NCBI GenBank assembly: GCA_022539475.1
Contig: VCMS01000131.1
Location: 1 to 64,000 of the forward strand
Reading direction: 5' to 3'
DNA length: 64,000 bases
Source of the DNA: Gracilaria domingensis
Lineage: Eukaryota; Rhodophyta; Florideophyceae; Gracilariales; Gracilariaceae
Positions 33,681 to 44,584 of this stretch are shown in pieces (within the stretch, counting starts at the first letter, position 1; each line of letters begins with the position of its first letter). The position numbers and the translations under genes were made by a program. A model generated the notes under the pieces. It had not been told where the DNA came from. It was given only the letters and a program-made list of their open reading frames with translations, and made no database searches.

Positions 33681-33879
33681 CACGCAACCTAATTCGACAA
33701 TCTTTACTTTTCCGTTGATTACCAGTAAAGTAAACCCTACCGGGCGTACCCTGTGAACGGCTTCATCTGAACAGCGACCTGCCTCCATGTCACACAGTTT
33801 AATGACATTGACATGTATTATTGAACTTTTTGGTGGTCGGTATGTGTACTTTACATGCTTTGCAGAGAACTGGTATCCT

Positions 33880-34110
33880 GAAAATATCGGAGTTATATCT
33901 GGATATTCTCAGTCCTATCTCGAACGATTATGTCAACCTTATCATTTTTATAACAAAAGTATATCGATTATAGATCATGCACGTATCTGTTTTATACAAA
34001 AGTTTTATCTAGATTTCATCATTGTTACGTCGGCAAAATGTATCCAGAATTTATCAAAGATCCTGTATCAAACCCATATCCGAGCCATATCTCGTATTCC
34101 TGCTGGGAAG
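33880..34110 (-). repeat. GATA-rich phased tract, second copy (reverse)
   Basis: On the minus strand GATA words (GATATG, GATACA, GATAAA, GATATAAC) recur about every 10-15 bases, as at 7680-7990. It lies beside the 3' end of the ALG12 pseudogene. Confidence 0.45.
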
Positions 34111-34149
34111 TGTTTGCAACTGCTTCATTGCTTGCTTTCATCCTTGGAT

Positions 34150-35342
34150 GAACGAAGCTGCACTGCACCAAGCTGGCGTGACTGTTTACTTATCGACAAA
34201 CGTAGAACGATGCTGGTACAGCGCGTGAAACATCCGTCCGCATTCTTGTTTGTGATGGACAACCAATAGTTGATATATTCATGTTTCGGTGGACATAGGT
34301 ATCCACGATCCTCTTTATCCAACCTTGTCGCCGATCCACTCCTGCATGTCTGTCTTGCGCATGAATGATACAGAATCTCTCTACTTCAGCCCTGTTCTAG
34401 AGCAAATACGAAAAGTCTGCCAATTCACGATTTTCTAAGTTTTCTCGCTTAGAGTAGCTCCAATTCCAACACTTGTTCCTCCAATTATATGAATCATGTA
34501 CGAATTGTGAAATACCGCCCATTGCCGAGTCAACGTAATGTATACATGGCCTTTGATTTCTCCATGCATGCACATAGATTGTCTTTAATTTCATGCATTC
34601 TCAAGATTGCATTCGCTGATGGACAATTCCATTGAGATGGAGAGGAAGAAATCATATTCTGAGCAATGCAGCTCACAAACGTCAGCACAATGAACCCGGA
34701 AAACAAAATTGCTCGTAACACATCAGCAGTAATCCATTTTGTTCTGGAAGATTCATCTTTTTTCTCAGCCCCTGTTCCAATCATGAGACGTATCCGACAA
34801 GTCTTGGATTCCATAACTAAGGCAGTGGCAGCATTGAGGACGGGAAACGCATAAAATGTGAACCTCAGTTCCTCGTCTGGTAGAATGGAATACATATCGA
34901 CAAACATGAGGGCAGGGAGCTTCCACGTGACAAATTTTCCATTGTCTCCCTCTATGAGAGGTTTGAATTCGAGACGGTGTGAACAGCATAACGCTCGCGG
35001 AAGTGTATTGCAGATGTACCACAGGAACTGGTCCGTCACCCATGCTGAACTGTTGAGAACGACGTTAGAGTAGAACACTTTCCATTCTGTATATCTCAAT
35101 CACTGCCAAAGGTGTGAATCACCAACAGAAGAGCCGAGCGCCGTCAAAACTGCAGTTTGAAGCCCATAAAAAACTGTGGGAATGAATGAAATGTGCCAAG
35201 CAAAAGTTTTACCACCATCGTCATTAATATGTACAAATAGAGCTTTGCTCGAAACAAAGCAAATCCCAGAGACAGACATAAGAACTATAATTCGATACCG
35301 TTTTACATTTGCAATAGGTTCAAAGTGATATGAAAAGGCCAT
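34150..35342 (-). pseudogene. ALG12: ALG12-like mannosyltransferase pseudogene (C-terminal part)
   Basis: Closely related to the ALG12 gene at the right edge of the window. Shared blocks are HISFIPTVFYGLQTAVLTALG, then WKVFYSNVVLN, FLWYICNTLPRAL, YSILPDEELRFTFYAFPVLN (the intact gene has HKELRFI). It begins in the middle of the protein, so the first exon and N-terminal half are absent. TGA at 35100-35102 replaces the CGA Arg codon of the intact copy, and frame changes occur near 34560 and 34400. The downstream block GGISQFVHDSYNWR continues the family pattern. It is a dead partial duplicate. Confidence 0.85.
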
Positions 35343-37300
35343 TTTTGTTAGAAATATAGCACATATATTGGACAGACGGCGGCTGGCGTAGACTAGTATA
35401 TGGAATTGTATTACCGTAAGTGTTTGAGGAGTAAATCAGTGAGGCTGTAATATGGTCGAGTTAATGCAATGGGCACTTTTAGCAACAAAAGAACAACACA
35501 AACCCTAACGTTCTTCTCACATTGTAGAACATCGTGAACCGTGTCTAGTTGAATATCATCTTAAGTACCATTGACGGTATCTAGATAATGACAGGGGCAA
35601 GAAAGAAGCAAGGAAGGACTCCGTGAAACTCAGATTGATCAAAGCGAGTTAGGTTGGTCCAGAGTTTTGCAACAAATCGTACATGGCTTGCAAGTTAAGA
35701 CTCTCTTCCACCTGCATTTTTTAGCATTTCACGAACAATGAAAGATATGAAATGTGTTAATTACAGAACTTTCACTTCAGTTGTGCAAGCAATTCATAAA
35801 GCAATTTATAGATCAGACCTTTTTGAATGTAGTAAGTAGGAGATGTACTGTCAGATATAACATGATAAGCAGCAAGAAATGGGGTTCGAGAAAGACTGGA
35901 TCCATCGATATTTCCTTTCAGAGGGGCTTGATGCTCGATTCGCTTCCTTCAACAAAACATATTCATTGCATCAAAAATATATATATGTACCTGACCATCG
36001 ACAAGGACTGGAACAAATCATGTCAAAAAAAGTGAAGTTGGGGGTGTTCTTAACAAGAGGTGGCCTATGAAGAAGTGAAACTAAGCGGACGAAACCAAGA
36101 CCCTCTGGGCCAGCATTCGGGTTAAGGGAATGCAGAGCGGCCACTTGAACACAGTGCGGCATGGCCTGATACCTCTGTAACGGGGCAGCAACAAAAACAA
36201 AAAGAGATGGGTCGGGGTGCGCATGAAGTTCCAGAAAAGTCTTGTACAGTCGGTAAAAACCCAGTTCTTCCGGTATCATAGGTATGGTGAGCCCACCGGC
36301 TCCACTATAGCAAAAGGCTCACTTTTCGGAGGGACCAAAGGCAGGCCGACATATTCCTTCTGGAAGCAAAGCGGTCATCTATTTGCCAGGGGAAATTCTT
36401 TGACCTTCTTACGGACAGGTACTGTGCCACATAAAAGTGTAAAAAATCACTCCCGGCCAAAAGGCAACCGCGTGTCATTCTTCGCTACATACAGTGCTGT
36501 TGCGCACATATATAGGCCAACCACAGGACACAACTGAACCAGAACAACTGTTCATAAAGTGCTGAGTCAGGCATAAGAGCGTATCAATGGAAGGGAAGAA
36601 AAAGTTTGGATATGCAGCGATGCGAAAGGCGTATGTGACGAAAACTCATTTCGTAGATCTAGAAACACCTTTTGCGTCTTTCGAATGTAAGATGGCAGCG
36701 ATTTTCTAGTATAGAACTCGTCTTTTTACGGAGAGGCCTCTATTTGCTTTGGAGAGACTTCTCCTTGCTTTGGAGAGGCCCCTCTTTACCACAGAGAGTT
36801 GTACCTAGTGGAGGGACAAGCGGGCCGTGACAAAGAGAGACGGATCAATCTCTTCAATGCTTTACAAAGAACTTTGAGGAGAAAAGTTCCTTTTTAGACA
36901 GACATGGGGATAAAGTAAACGGAGTCTAGCCCCGCCCAATGGGAGCGAGGAGACCAAGCAGAGCAACCGCCGTCCTTCCTGCTCTTCGGGCGTTGCGGCG
37001 AACTACGACAACGACAGTGTACGTCTGTACGACATTTGCCACACACGCTCCACATACTGCGATGTACAATAGAAACGACGCTATGTATGTAGAAAGAATT
37101 TAGCGTTTCGGACCGTGTAACAGAACAACATCAGTTACGGGCAAAAAACTTTAATGCGGAACGTCAAAGGTGGTATTGTACAGGGCTTCTTCTCAGCCAA
37201 TCGTTGAAAACAAGATAGACGTAGGTTAACTGGACACACGCAGCGCAGAAGTTATGAACAAAAGCTGTTTTCACTTTTCAGAACATCGAAGTAAAGGTCC
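35343..37300. other. Intergenic, no gene assigned
   Basis: A minus-strand frame at 35971-36279 (IPEELGFYRLYKTFLELH) is protein-like but unidentified. Otherwise nothing is seen except the short repeat at 36730-36790. Confidence 0.3.
36730..36790. repeat. 21-bp imperfect tandem repeat, three units
   Basis: Units begin GGAGAGGCCTCTATTTGCTT, GGAGAGACTTCTCCTTGCTT and GGAGAGGCCCCTCTTT. Each contains its own GAGAG...CTCT dyad. Confidence 0.75.
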
Positions 37301-37306
37301 ATTAAC

Positions 37307-38920
37307 ATGTCGGTTTGTTTTCAAAGCTATGTTAGAGCAAAAGTGAAACAAACCCCCCCTCACTACTCCGTCTACATCCTAAACAAAGGAGGCACCACCA
37401 ACATGTTCCAGACCACACACATCTTTCCAAATGCACGATACGCCTCAAAGGACGGTTTCAATCGAAGAACTGTCTCGCCAGAAGGATGTAAGTTCAGCGC
37501 CACCCTCTACACGAGAGACCCCGTTCAGACACTTGTGAAACAGCTCTAGTTGGCTAACAACGAAAACAAATTCTTCCACCCTATACCTCAGACCCACTCC
37601 ACGAAAATATCTCACCCCATGTCCGGCTCTCTCGCAAGAGACGCCACCTCAAAACTTAAGGAAATGGTCATGGGCTCTTTGGATAGTAGAATAGTGTGGT
37701 ACTCCCAAGAAATAAATTACAGTGAATCTTTCGTAGGTCTTCTGCAGGTATACACCGATAAGTCTTCAACAACTCTAAAGCAAACATCGGTTACCGCCTA
37801 TCCTCTTCACCTCCTATTTCTCAACTTCTCCGACGAGCTACGCCGTAAGCGCATCCGTGATGACCTCACAGTAGTGGCATACGTCCCTACCACACTGATC
37901 GAGGTTTCCGCATCTGAAGCAGACGCAATGCCATTCGTTTCTAGCAAGTCTCTACGCGAGTCCAGGATGCAAATCCTTCAAAAATCTCTTCGTCAAGTCC
38001 TGGAGCCCATTCTAAATCTCACGCAGAAAGGTTTCCAGTTCATCGGCGAAGACAAACTAAGTCGAGTGTGCCATCCTCTGCTTGCAAGTTATTGTGCGGA
38101 TATTCCTGAGGCTAAGGACATTCTGTCCATTCTTCATGGGACCAAAACGGAAAGCCCGTGTCATAGATGCAAAGCTCCTCGCTCATCTTTATGCAGTCCT
38201 CTTCCCACCTCATTCAACGGACGTTCTCAAAAACACACGAAAAGCATCCGAAAGACATACACAGCTATCTTGCAACATGCACAAAAAGACGAGGCGGAAA
38301 GACGTCCACGTCGTGCGAGGGAGAGGAGATCTCAAGCGGATACTCTGATGCGTTCAAATTCCATGTCTCTCATTCCTTCGTTCCTCGACACTTCCGTAAG
38401 CCTTGGAATGATCCCGAGATTGTCTCCATACAGTCTGTTCTCATTCGAACCATTACACAACTTGCATCTCGGCATCTCGAAGCTGATAAAAACGGCCACA
38501 ATCGAGAGACTGCAGTCAGACAGCCTGTGCACCACAATAGGAACATCTGCATCGCATTCATTTCGAACGATACGCACCCAACTCCTCAACCATGCAAACG
38601 CAATTCTAGCTGCAATAGAACGCGATTCTCCTGCCAAAGGTTTACATATCGATTTCTCCATGCAGGAGAAAGGCAAACCTTTGAATGGTATCTTCACGAA
38701 AGACGGTCTCCGTGGAATGCTGGAGGCCAAAAACTACAAAGCACTTGGCATGGTCTTCCCTTTCATAGGAGCATTCTTTGACATATGCTGTGGAGAACAG
38801 GACGTTGCCCCAATCACAACCGGTCTCCACCGATCCACTAGTACTGCTCTGTGGCACATCCTGTGTGTTGAATGGAGTACTCTGGCTCGGCGGGGCATAA
38901 TCAGACTCCCGTGTCTCTAG
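37307..38920 (+). pseudogene. Plavaka-like transposase with a single in-frame TAG
   Basis: One frame runs from 37307 to 38920, interrupted only by TAG at 37547-37549. Plavaka-type (CACTA superfamily) signatures: LLQVYTDKSSTTLKQTSVTA then YPLHLLFLNFSDELRRKRIR, VVAYVPTT, HPLLASYCADIPEAK, a C-x2-C pair (ESPCHRCKAPR), FEPLHNLHLGISKLI near the C-terminus. Only about 535 codons are present and the N-terminal catalytic Asp region is short, so the copy is probably truncated as well. It is distinct from the Tnp2-like ORF at 28503 but of the same superfamily. Confidence 0.7.
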
Positions 38921-38956
38921 CGCAGTATACTTCAACTTCTGCATATTCATGTAAAT

Positions 38957-39361
38957 TTATGGTTTCACCATGTGCTGAACGTTCGTGTATCCAAGATGAG
39001 CCGCGAAACAACTCCATGCCCATACGACCTCACTGATAGCGAATCCCAGTCCATCACAGTTGTCTTTGGAGAACGACGTAAAAGTGGGTATGTACACAGA
39101 TGGTGCATGGTTCAGTTTTCGTTTCTTTTTCGGTTGCTTCTTCTTCATCATTCTGATGTTGTCGTTCTCTCCCATTATGTGGCCGAGGTATGATATGTAT
39201 ATAACGACCTCAAATGGGTTCACAGCTTTTGGTGGGATGGACACTGTCGTCTTCAGAACCTGCTTTCTCCTAATCATGAAATAACCAACCAGGCATCGCA
39301 CCGGTAGGTATATACCCATATCCATAGAGAGAAGGAAAAAATCGCGGAGTCTCTGGTCCAC
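38957..39361 (-). CDS. Hypothetical 134-aa basic protein
   Basis: Open frame convergent with the Plavaka-like ORF and 36 bp from its end. A strong basic cluster (MMKKKQPKKKRKLN) resembles a nuclear localisation signal. It may be an accessory ORF of the same transposon or chance. No domain recognised. Confidence 0.3.
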   Translation of the reverse strand: MDQRLRDFFLLSMDMGIYLPVRCLVGYFMIRRKQVLKTTVSIPPKAVNPFEVVIYISYLGHIMGENDNIRMMKKKQPKKKRKLNHAPSVYIPTFTSFSKDNCDGLGFAISEVVWAWSCFAAHLGYTNVQHMVKP

Positions 39362-39584
39362 ATCCTCGTCCTTCTAGTCAAGAAGCTTCGTTACAAGATA
39401 TCGTTGTTCCACAGGTTTGGTATTCACAACACTCTTTCGCAGCTGTTGCAGTGTCAAGTTCTGCAGGTTCTTGGAGTTAGTGGCCTCCTCAAACATCTTC
39501 CTTGCCTCCGGAATATCCTTACAGTTCTCGGCGCAGAACTCTATTAGCCCTCTAAACCCCACGTCCCGTGGCCGATCAGGGCCT

Positions 39585-40395
39585 CCAAGGGTAGGTACCC
39601 TAACACGACCGGACCCCCCCCCGCCCGCGGGCACGTTCTGGCGACATTCTGGCACCCTCCGGAGACCTCCCAAAACACTCCTCCTGGCACTTCCGGCATC
39701 CACCGCTTCACCTCAGTGCACCATTCTGTCTTCTCCATCCCTCAAACGCTCCCTAATTCCCACGCGCACCACATCTACCCTCTAGCAAAGATTAGTTTAC
39801 TGAAAGTTACAAGTTGTTTCATAGCTTACCACTAGACTACGAAAGACTGCTATCGATGGCGCTCTTAAGTATTGCTGCGCCAGGGGCGGCCGCCGGGCCA
39901 TCGGCGTTGCATCCAGTATATCAGCCCCGTCGTGGAACACGGCGCAAACGTCCGAGAGTCCCCCACATCATTAACACTCGACACCATCCTCTTCTCTAGA
40001 GTAGGTGTAATGTGCGTGGAAATTAGGGAGTGTCTGAAGGGTGGAGAAGACGGGATGGTGCACTGAGGTGACGCAGTGGGTACAGGAAGTGCCGGGCGGT
40101 GTGTTTTGGGAGGTCTCTGGAAGGCGCCAGAATGTGGCCAGAACGTGCCCGCGGGCGGGGGGGGGGTCGGTCGTGTTAGGGTAGGTACCCTAACACGACC
40201 GGACCCCCCCGCCCGCGGGGCACGTTTTGCGCGATTTTTTGAAAAATGTGCGATTTTATGCCCGCGGGCGGGGGGGTCTGGTCGTGTTAGGGTACCTACC
40301 CTAACACGACCGACCCCCCCGCCCGCGGGCACGTTCTGGCCACATTCCGGCGCCTTCCCGGGACCTCCCAAAACACGCCGTCTCGCAGTGATTTC
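39585..40395. mobile_element. Fold-back element of G-run palindromes
   Basis: Two perfect palindromes, 40169-40200 and 40280-40311, each made of 15-bp arms (GGTCGTGTTAGGGTA) around a 2-base centre, are flanked by GCGGGCGGGGGGG or CCCCCCCGCCCGC runs. They sit inside a larger inverted repeat: arms about 40095-40219 and 40260-40381 with a 40-base spacer. A third arm, in inverted orientation, lies at 39585-39785 and extends through AATTAGGGAG and GGTGCACTGAGGTGA, which recur at 40020-40080. The nested symmetry identifies a fold-back or MITE-like unit. Overlapping open frames here are by-products of the GC-rich arms. Confidence 0.8.
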
Positions 40396-40756
40396 GCTAC
40401 ACCCGGCCGCCCGTACGTTGGCGCCGCTGTCCACGTGTATTGGCGGGAGTAGGCTGTTTATGAAAGTGAATGAGTGTACTCTTGACTACTATGCGAAGCA
40501 TTTGAAGAGCACGATTAGAGAGCGCGACCATTGCTCCCGTGAGTCATCATTGCGCGAACTCCACGACTCTAAAGCGTACAATCAGCGTGCGAGCGGCCAC
40601 GGACAGGACACGAACGAGACTGGCAGTGCGCTGGGAGGAGCTGCCGAAAGCGGCGGTGCCCAGCGTAAGTCGCCATTTAAAGGCTCGCTTCCGTTCTTGT
40701 ATCCTCCAGAGCGAGCGTATTGTTGATATACACCTTCCACGCAATAGCTGTTCAAC

Positions 40757-42574
40757 ATGAAGCCAACTCGTGTTCGAAAGCGTACGCAAAGCGTGACTCA
40801 TCGCACTCGGCGGAGCACTCGATTATTGCAAGGTGGAATGCGGGTTTCTCTGCAGATGGATATTGAGAATGAAGGAAAGGTGATAGTCGGGGAAGCGTTG
40901 TTGCATGGAATTGGAAGTGTTCTACGCCGCGAGTTGAACGGGAAGCAATTGGACCCAGGTCTTGTGGTTGTTCATAATATTCTCATCAGTCGAAGCGGTC
41001 AGACGTTCTGTCCTTACCGGGCGGAGGGCCTGGATCTTCCACAATACATCCAGGATGTCCGGAAGGCCGCTCCTTGGGATGAGAAAATGATGGAACCGGT
41101 GGCAGCCAGCATTCCGGCGTCCAAGCGACGAACGGTGAGCGCTATGAGTGAGGTGATGACGCCGACAAGCCGCACGGAGCCAATTCGAAGTTCATCAACA
41201 CCGAGAGGTAGCGCATCAGTAGCACCTCCGCGAGCAGGTCCGTCGTCTGTTACGAAGCGGGCTATGGAGACGAGATCATCCCCAGCTACGAAGCGGACAG
41301 GTCAAACAAAGTCTGCCTCCGCTACGAAGCCCACTGCGTCGAAAAGGGCATCTCCTGCGATCAATCAGACCGTCGACACAAGGAGAACTTCTGCGTCGAA
41401 ACAGACGGTTGAGCACCGGACGGCTGTGCAAGAAGAGGAAGATGAGATCATAAAAGGTCCCCTTTCAGACGCCGATGCGCAATCCGCACAAGGAGCTGGT
41501 CCATCTGTACCCCAAACTGCACCAGAAGCTGCGGAGCAGGAGGACGATGACGTTGTGCTTCTGTCCGCAAGAATGGCACGTTCAAGTGTTTCTGGCGAGC
41601 GGTCTGGAACACAAGGGACACCTACTCGGAGCAAGACGTACAGACGAATTCGTCAGAAGGTACCAAAGGTGAACCTCAATCAGTACCGGATGGTTGTTGT
41701 TACTGTTGAAATCACTCTGGTAGACACTCCGCCCAATTTACTCCGTAGAGTAAGTAAACGCCACGTTGAAGCCCTTGTGAAGAGTATGGAGGAGCGGGGG
41801 ATATTGCAGTCGATGGGTTCTCCAGTGGTGGCCTTACAAGATGCTACTACGGGAGAGAGGGATACTGACAAGGGACGTCTAACGAAGAAGTGCTTCATTG
41901 TAGATGGTTTGAATCGTCTGAAAGCTATACAATATTTGGCAGCGACTGGTGCACCGAAGTGGAAGCGATTAGCCAAGTTTTGGAGTTGCAATCTGCTGAT
42001 ACGAAGAGATGGGAGGCCCATTGGGACGAAGGAATTGTTGTGTGCTGCTTCGTACCTCAATAAGTCGACGAGTATCACGCGAAGGATGATGTCTGCAGAC
42101 AAGATACACTTTATAGTTAGTGTGGTCGCCATTCTAATTGAAGATGTTGAGGGGGTGACGCCGGCAGACGTGAATCCTGCAGAAGTGACAGAAGTGTTGA
42201 AGGAGAGCCAACTGATTGGGACTGTGCAAGAGCGTCAGTATCTGAGATATGCCAATGTCGCCCTGCAACTCATGTCTCGTGAGGGAATGCTGGCCCATTT
42301 CGAGGATATATGTGAGAGTGTGAGTGACATAGGTCTCACACATCTGTCCCATACTCCGCTATATGTTTTGGATGCCGAGGAGTTTTCCTTCATTCTTGAT
42401 TGTCTTCAGATGTTTCTATTGAAGGGCAAGTCGACGAAGACAAAGCAATGGAAAAGCCTTGAGGAGGTTCGAGGTTTCTTTTATGATAGAGCAGTGTCTC
42501 TGTTCCGCGCGGATCACACCCTTGACCACACTGTTGACGGACGGACTACTGTTCCTGGCAAGGGATTTGAATAG
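40757..42574 (+). CDS. ParB/sulfiredoxin-like domain protein
   Basis: 605 aa, no stops. The N-terminus is very basic (RVRKRTQSVTHRTRRSTR). Residues about 125-235 are a low-complexity region with repeated S-A-T-K-[RP]-T type units and acidic EEEDE and EDDDVV patches. Residues about 331-400 read SKRHVEALVKSMEERGIL, then KCFIVDGLNRLKAIQYLA, the layout of the ParB N-terminal (Srx-like) fold, where VDGxHR binds nucleotide; here the His is replaced by Asn. The C-terminal 200 residues are helical and unassigned. ParB-type proteins bind DNA and hydrolyse CTP in bacteria; related domains occur in phage and mobile-element proteins. Function in this genome is unknown. Its 3' end overlaps the truncated HAD copy in another frame. 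Confidence 0.6.
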   Translation: MKPTRVRKRTQSVTHRTRRSTRLLQGGMRVSLQMDIENEGKVIVGEALLHGIGSVLRRELNGKQLDPGLVVVHNILISRSGQTFCPYRAEGLDLPQYIQDVRKAAPWDEKMMEPVAASIPASKRRTVSAMSEVMTPTSRTEPIRSSSTPRGSASVAPPRAGPSSVTKRAMETRSSPATKRTGQTKSASATKPTASKRASPAINQTVDTRRTSASKQTVEHRTAVQEEEDEIIKGPLSDADAQSAQGAGPSVPQTAPEAAEQEDDDVVLLSARMARSSVSGERSGTQGTPTRSKTYRRIRQKVPKVNLNQYRMVVVTVEITLVDTPPNLLRRVSKRHVEALVKSMEERGILQSMGSPVVALQDATTGERDTDKGRLTKKCFIVDGLNRLKAIQYLAATGAPKWKRLAKFWSCNLLIRRDGRPIGTKELLCAASYLNKSTSITRRMMSADKIHFIVSVVAILIEDVEGVTPADVNPAEVTEVLKESQLIGTVQERQYLRYANVALQLMSREGMLAHFEDICESVSDIGLTHLSHTPLYVLDAEEFSFILDCLQMFLLKGKSTKTKQWKSLEEVRGFFYDRAVSLFRADHTLDHTVDGRTTVPGKGFE

Positions 42575-43040
42575 GAGGCATGGTATTGTGAATGATGATG
42601 AGAAGGGGTTCGTGGATACCAGAAGTGATAGTGGCCTTCCCAATTTCGTGTACAACAAACTGTGGCAGTGGAGAGAAGAAGTGGATTCTGCTATTGAGGA
42701 TCTGTTGCAGAAGATGGATGCGTTTGTTATCTATCCCGGCGATAAACGTTGCGAAATTGTGGACAAGCGATACACAAAAGGAAGCGGAGGGGCAAATCTT
42801 GTGGATAATGAACCGAGATTTATTGATTCGGATGACGTCGTAACGTTCGGAAGTGCTTTGAGCGACGGGCCTTTGCATGAGGTAGGCGTGTACGGCGTTC
42901 ACGTCAAGGAAGATTGTATCCCGGGTAGAGTACACAATCTGTTCGAAAGCGTGGAGGATGTACACTCGACAATTATGCTGGTGGCTCTGTTGTACGGCTA
43001 CGAGGAAAAGCAGCACGATAAAAACCACCATGAATCATAA
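42560..43040 (+). pseudogene. Truncated HAD-like hydrolase copy (C-terminal half)
   Basis: About 155 codons aligned with the minus-strand copy at 43093-44043: DTRSDSGLPNFVYNKLWQW, FVIYPGDKRCEIVDKRYTKG, FGSALSDGPLHEVGVYGVHV, SVEDVHSTI and ALLYGY. The N-terminal half with the nucleophile motif is missing; upstream the frame runs into the 3' end of the ParB-like gene. Either a deletion fused the two loci, or the ParB gene was inserted. The fragment itself has no stops. Confidence 0.6.
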
Positions 43041-43092
43041 AAGGGTATTGAGATATATACGACACTTTTATTACTGAGATCTCATATCCTAG

Positions 43093-44043
43093 CTAAGTAT
43101 TACAGGCATCGTAGCACTTGAAACAAATTCCAAGAGCATTTCTAAACCATTGACACTTGCATTTTCTGTACCCGTACAGTTCTGCCACCCTTCTGATGGT
43201 CTCATGCACGTCCTCCACCCCATCAACAAGATTTGTTACCGCTGCTGGATGGTCATCTCCCTTCACATGAACTGCCAGGGTTACCATTTCATATAGAGGG
43301 CCATCATTGGAAGCATTCACGAAAGCAACGATTAAATGTGTGTCGAACTGGGGGTCGTTTACAACCAAGGCTAGCGCCCCACTATTTTTCGTGAAACGAA
43401 TGTCCCCTATGTCACAGTTTTAATCTTGAGGGTACGCAACCAGGTTCGGAAAGGATGTCAACACTTTTGAAATACCGGAGTTAACTTCTGTTTTCCACTT
43501 CGACAGTCCATTGTACGTGAAGTGAGGGAGTCCACTGTCTTTTCTAGTGCTCACAACTGCTTGTTTACGCTCTTCGTGAAGTCCGTGCGATTCATTTAAG
43601 GAGAGTGCAAGTCTCTCAAATTCGGCTGCACATCTTTCGTAGCCTTCCCTGTCAAGGTCCTGATCAGTTTCGGTACCATTGGATAATCTCACCCGTGCGC
43701 CTTGGTTTCCAGAGATGCCAAAAGTGTAGCCACCCAGGTGCTCCATGAAACTCTAGGCATCCTCTATATCTCGCGCAGTAGCAATTCCGAAACCAACGCG
43801 TGCATTGATGTACTTCATGCATTTGACTGTTTCGGCAGGAATGTTCTCCCCAGCTCTTTTCAGAGTACCGTCAATATCACTAATCACGGCGTAGCCATTT
43901 TCGAATATTTCGTTAGCCAGCTGCTGAAGAGTTACTTCTTGGGCTCTAACTTCTGAGTTATACATGTTTTGAAAGCTTTCGAAAGGGTTCGTTTTGCAAA
44001 TGAGTGTGGGTATACGAATGAGAAGGATGTGATTGATGTTCAC
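43093..44043 (-). pseudogene. HAD-superfamily hydrolase-like gene with two in-frame stops
   Basis: One frame of 317 codons. Motif I is clear (YAVISDIDGTLKRAG, DxDGT), followed by a motif-II-like block (GFGIATARD), GGYTFGISGNQGARVRLSNG, and a C-terminal AFVNASNDGPLYEMVTLAVHV where motif IV (GDxxND) has lost its first Asp. HAD enzymes are Asp-nucleophile phosphatases. Stops are TAG at about 43752-43754 and TAA at 43420-43422; in the sister copy the second site is Lys. There are no indels. It is tail-to-tail with the plus-strand fragment, so this is an inverted duplication. Confidence 0.65.
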
Positions 44044-44584
44044 AAGGTGTTTCGTAGTATAAAAAGAGTCTAAGAACGACCATATACGGATATTGTAGTA
44101 CTGTTTTAGAACGTTACTACGACGAGAAGCTTTTGCATCGATTTGCAGTAAAGAAAGGATGATTTAGTCATAAATTATATGTACGGGTTCAAGTGGGTAA
44201 AGAAAACTATGAATATCTTCAACATGAGCTTAGAAATCAAGATCAGTAAAACAACCTCCATTAAGGGTTTAAACCCATAAAAGGTTTACCTTACTTTATA
44301 CGGGTGCCTCAAGTATTGCAAAGGCTTAGTTCTTCAGAAATATCACAATTTTGTACTTGTTTCCTTACTCGTATCGTGCACTTTAATGATGTAGAATGAC
44401 CCTTTTCCATCTAGCAAAAACTTAGCCAGGTATTAGTGATAAGGGATGTAGGATTTAAAGAGGCATATTTGAACCACAGAAGGACGAACAATATAAGTAA
44501 TGTAATAAGAACAGGTCATTTCGATAAAGTAACTTTTATGTTTAACTATCTCTAAAAGGTTTACAATACCGAAGTGTTCTAACC
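44044..44584. other. Intergenic, nothing recognised
   Basis: AT-rich. A TATAAAAAG word occurs at about 44058, pointing away from the HAD gene. Confidence 0.3.

Noticed and set aside
39374-40726. Long Gly/Pro/Arg-rich ORFs over the fold-back element
   Set aside because: They are mirror images on both strands produced by the GC-rich palindromes and carry no domain.
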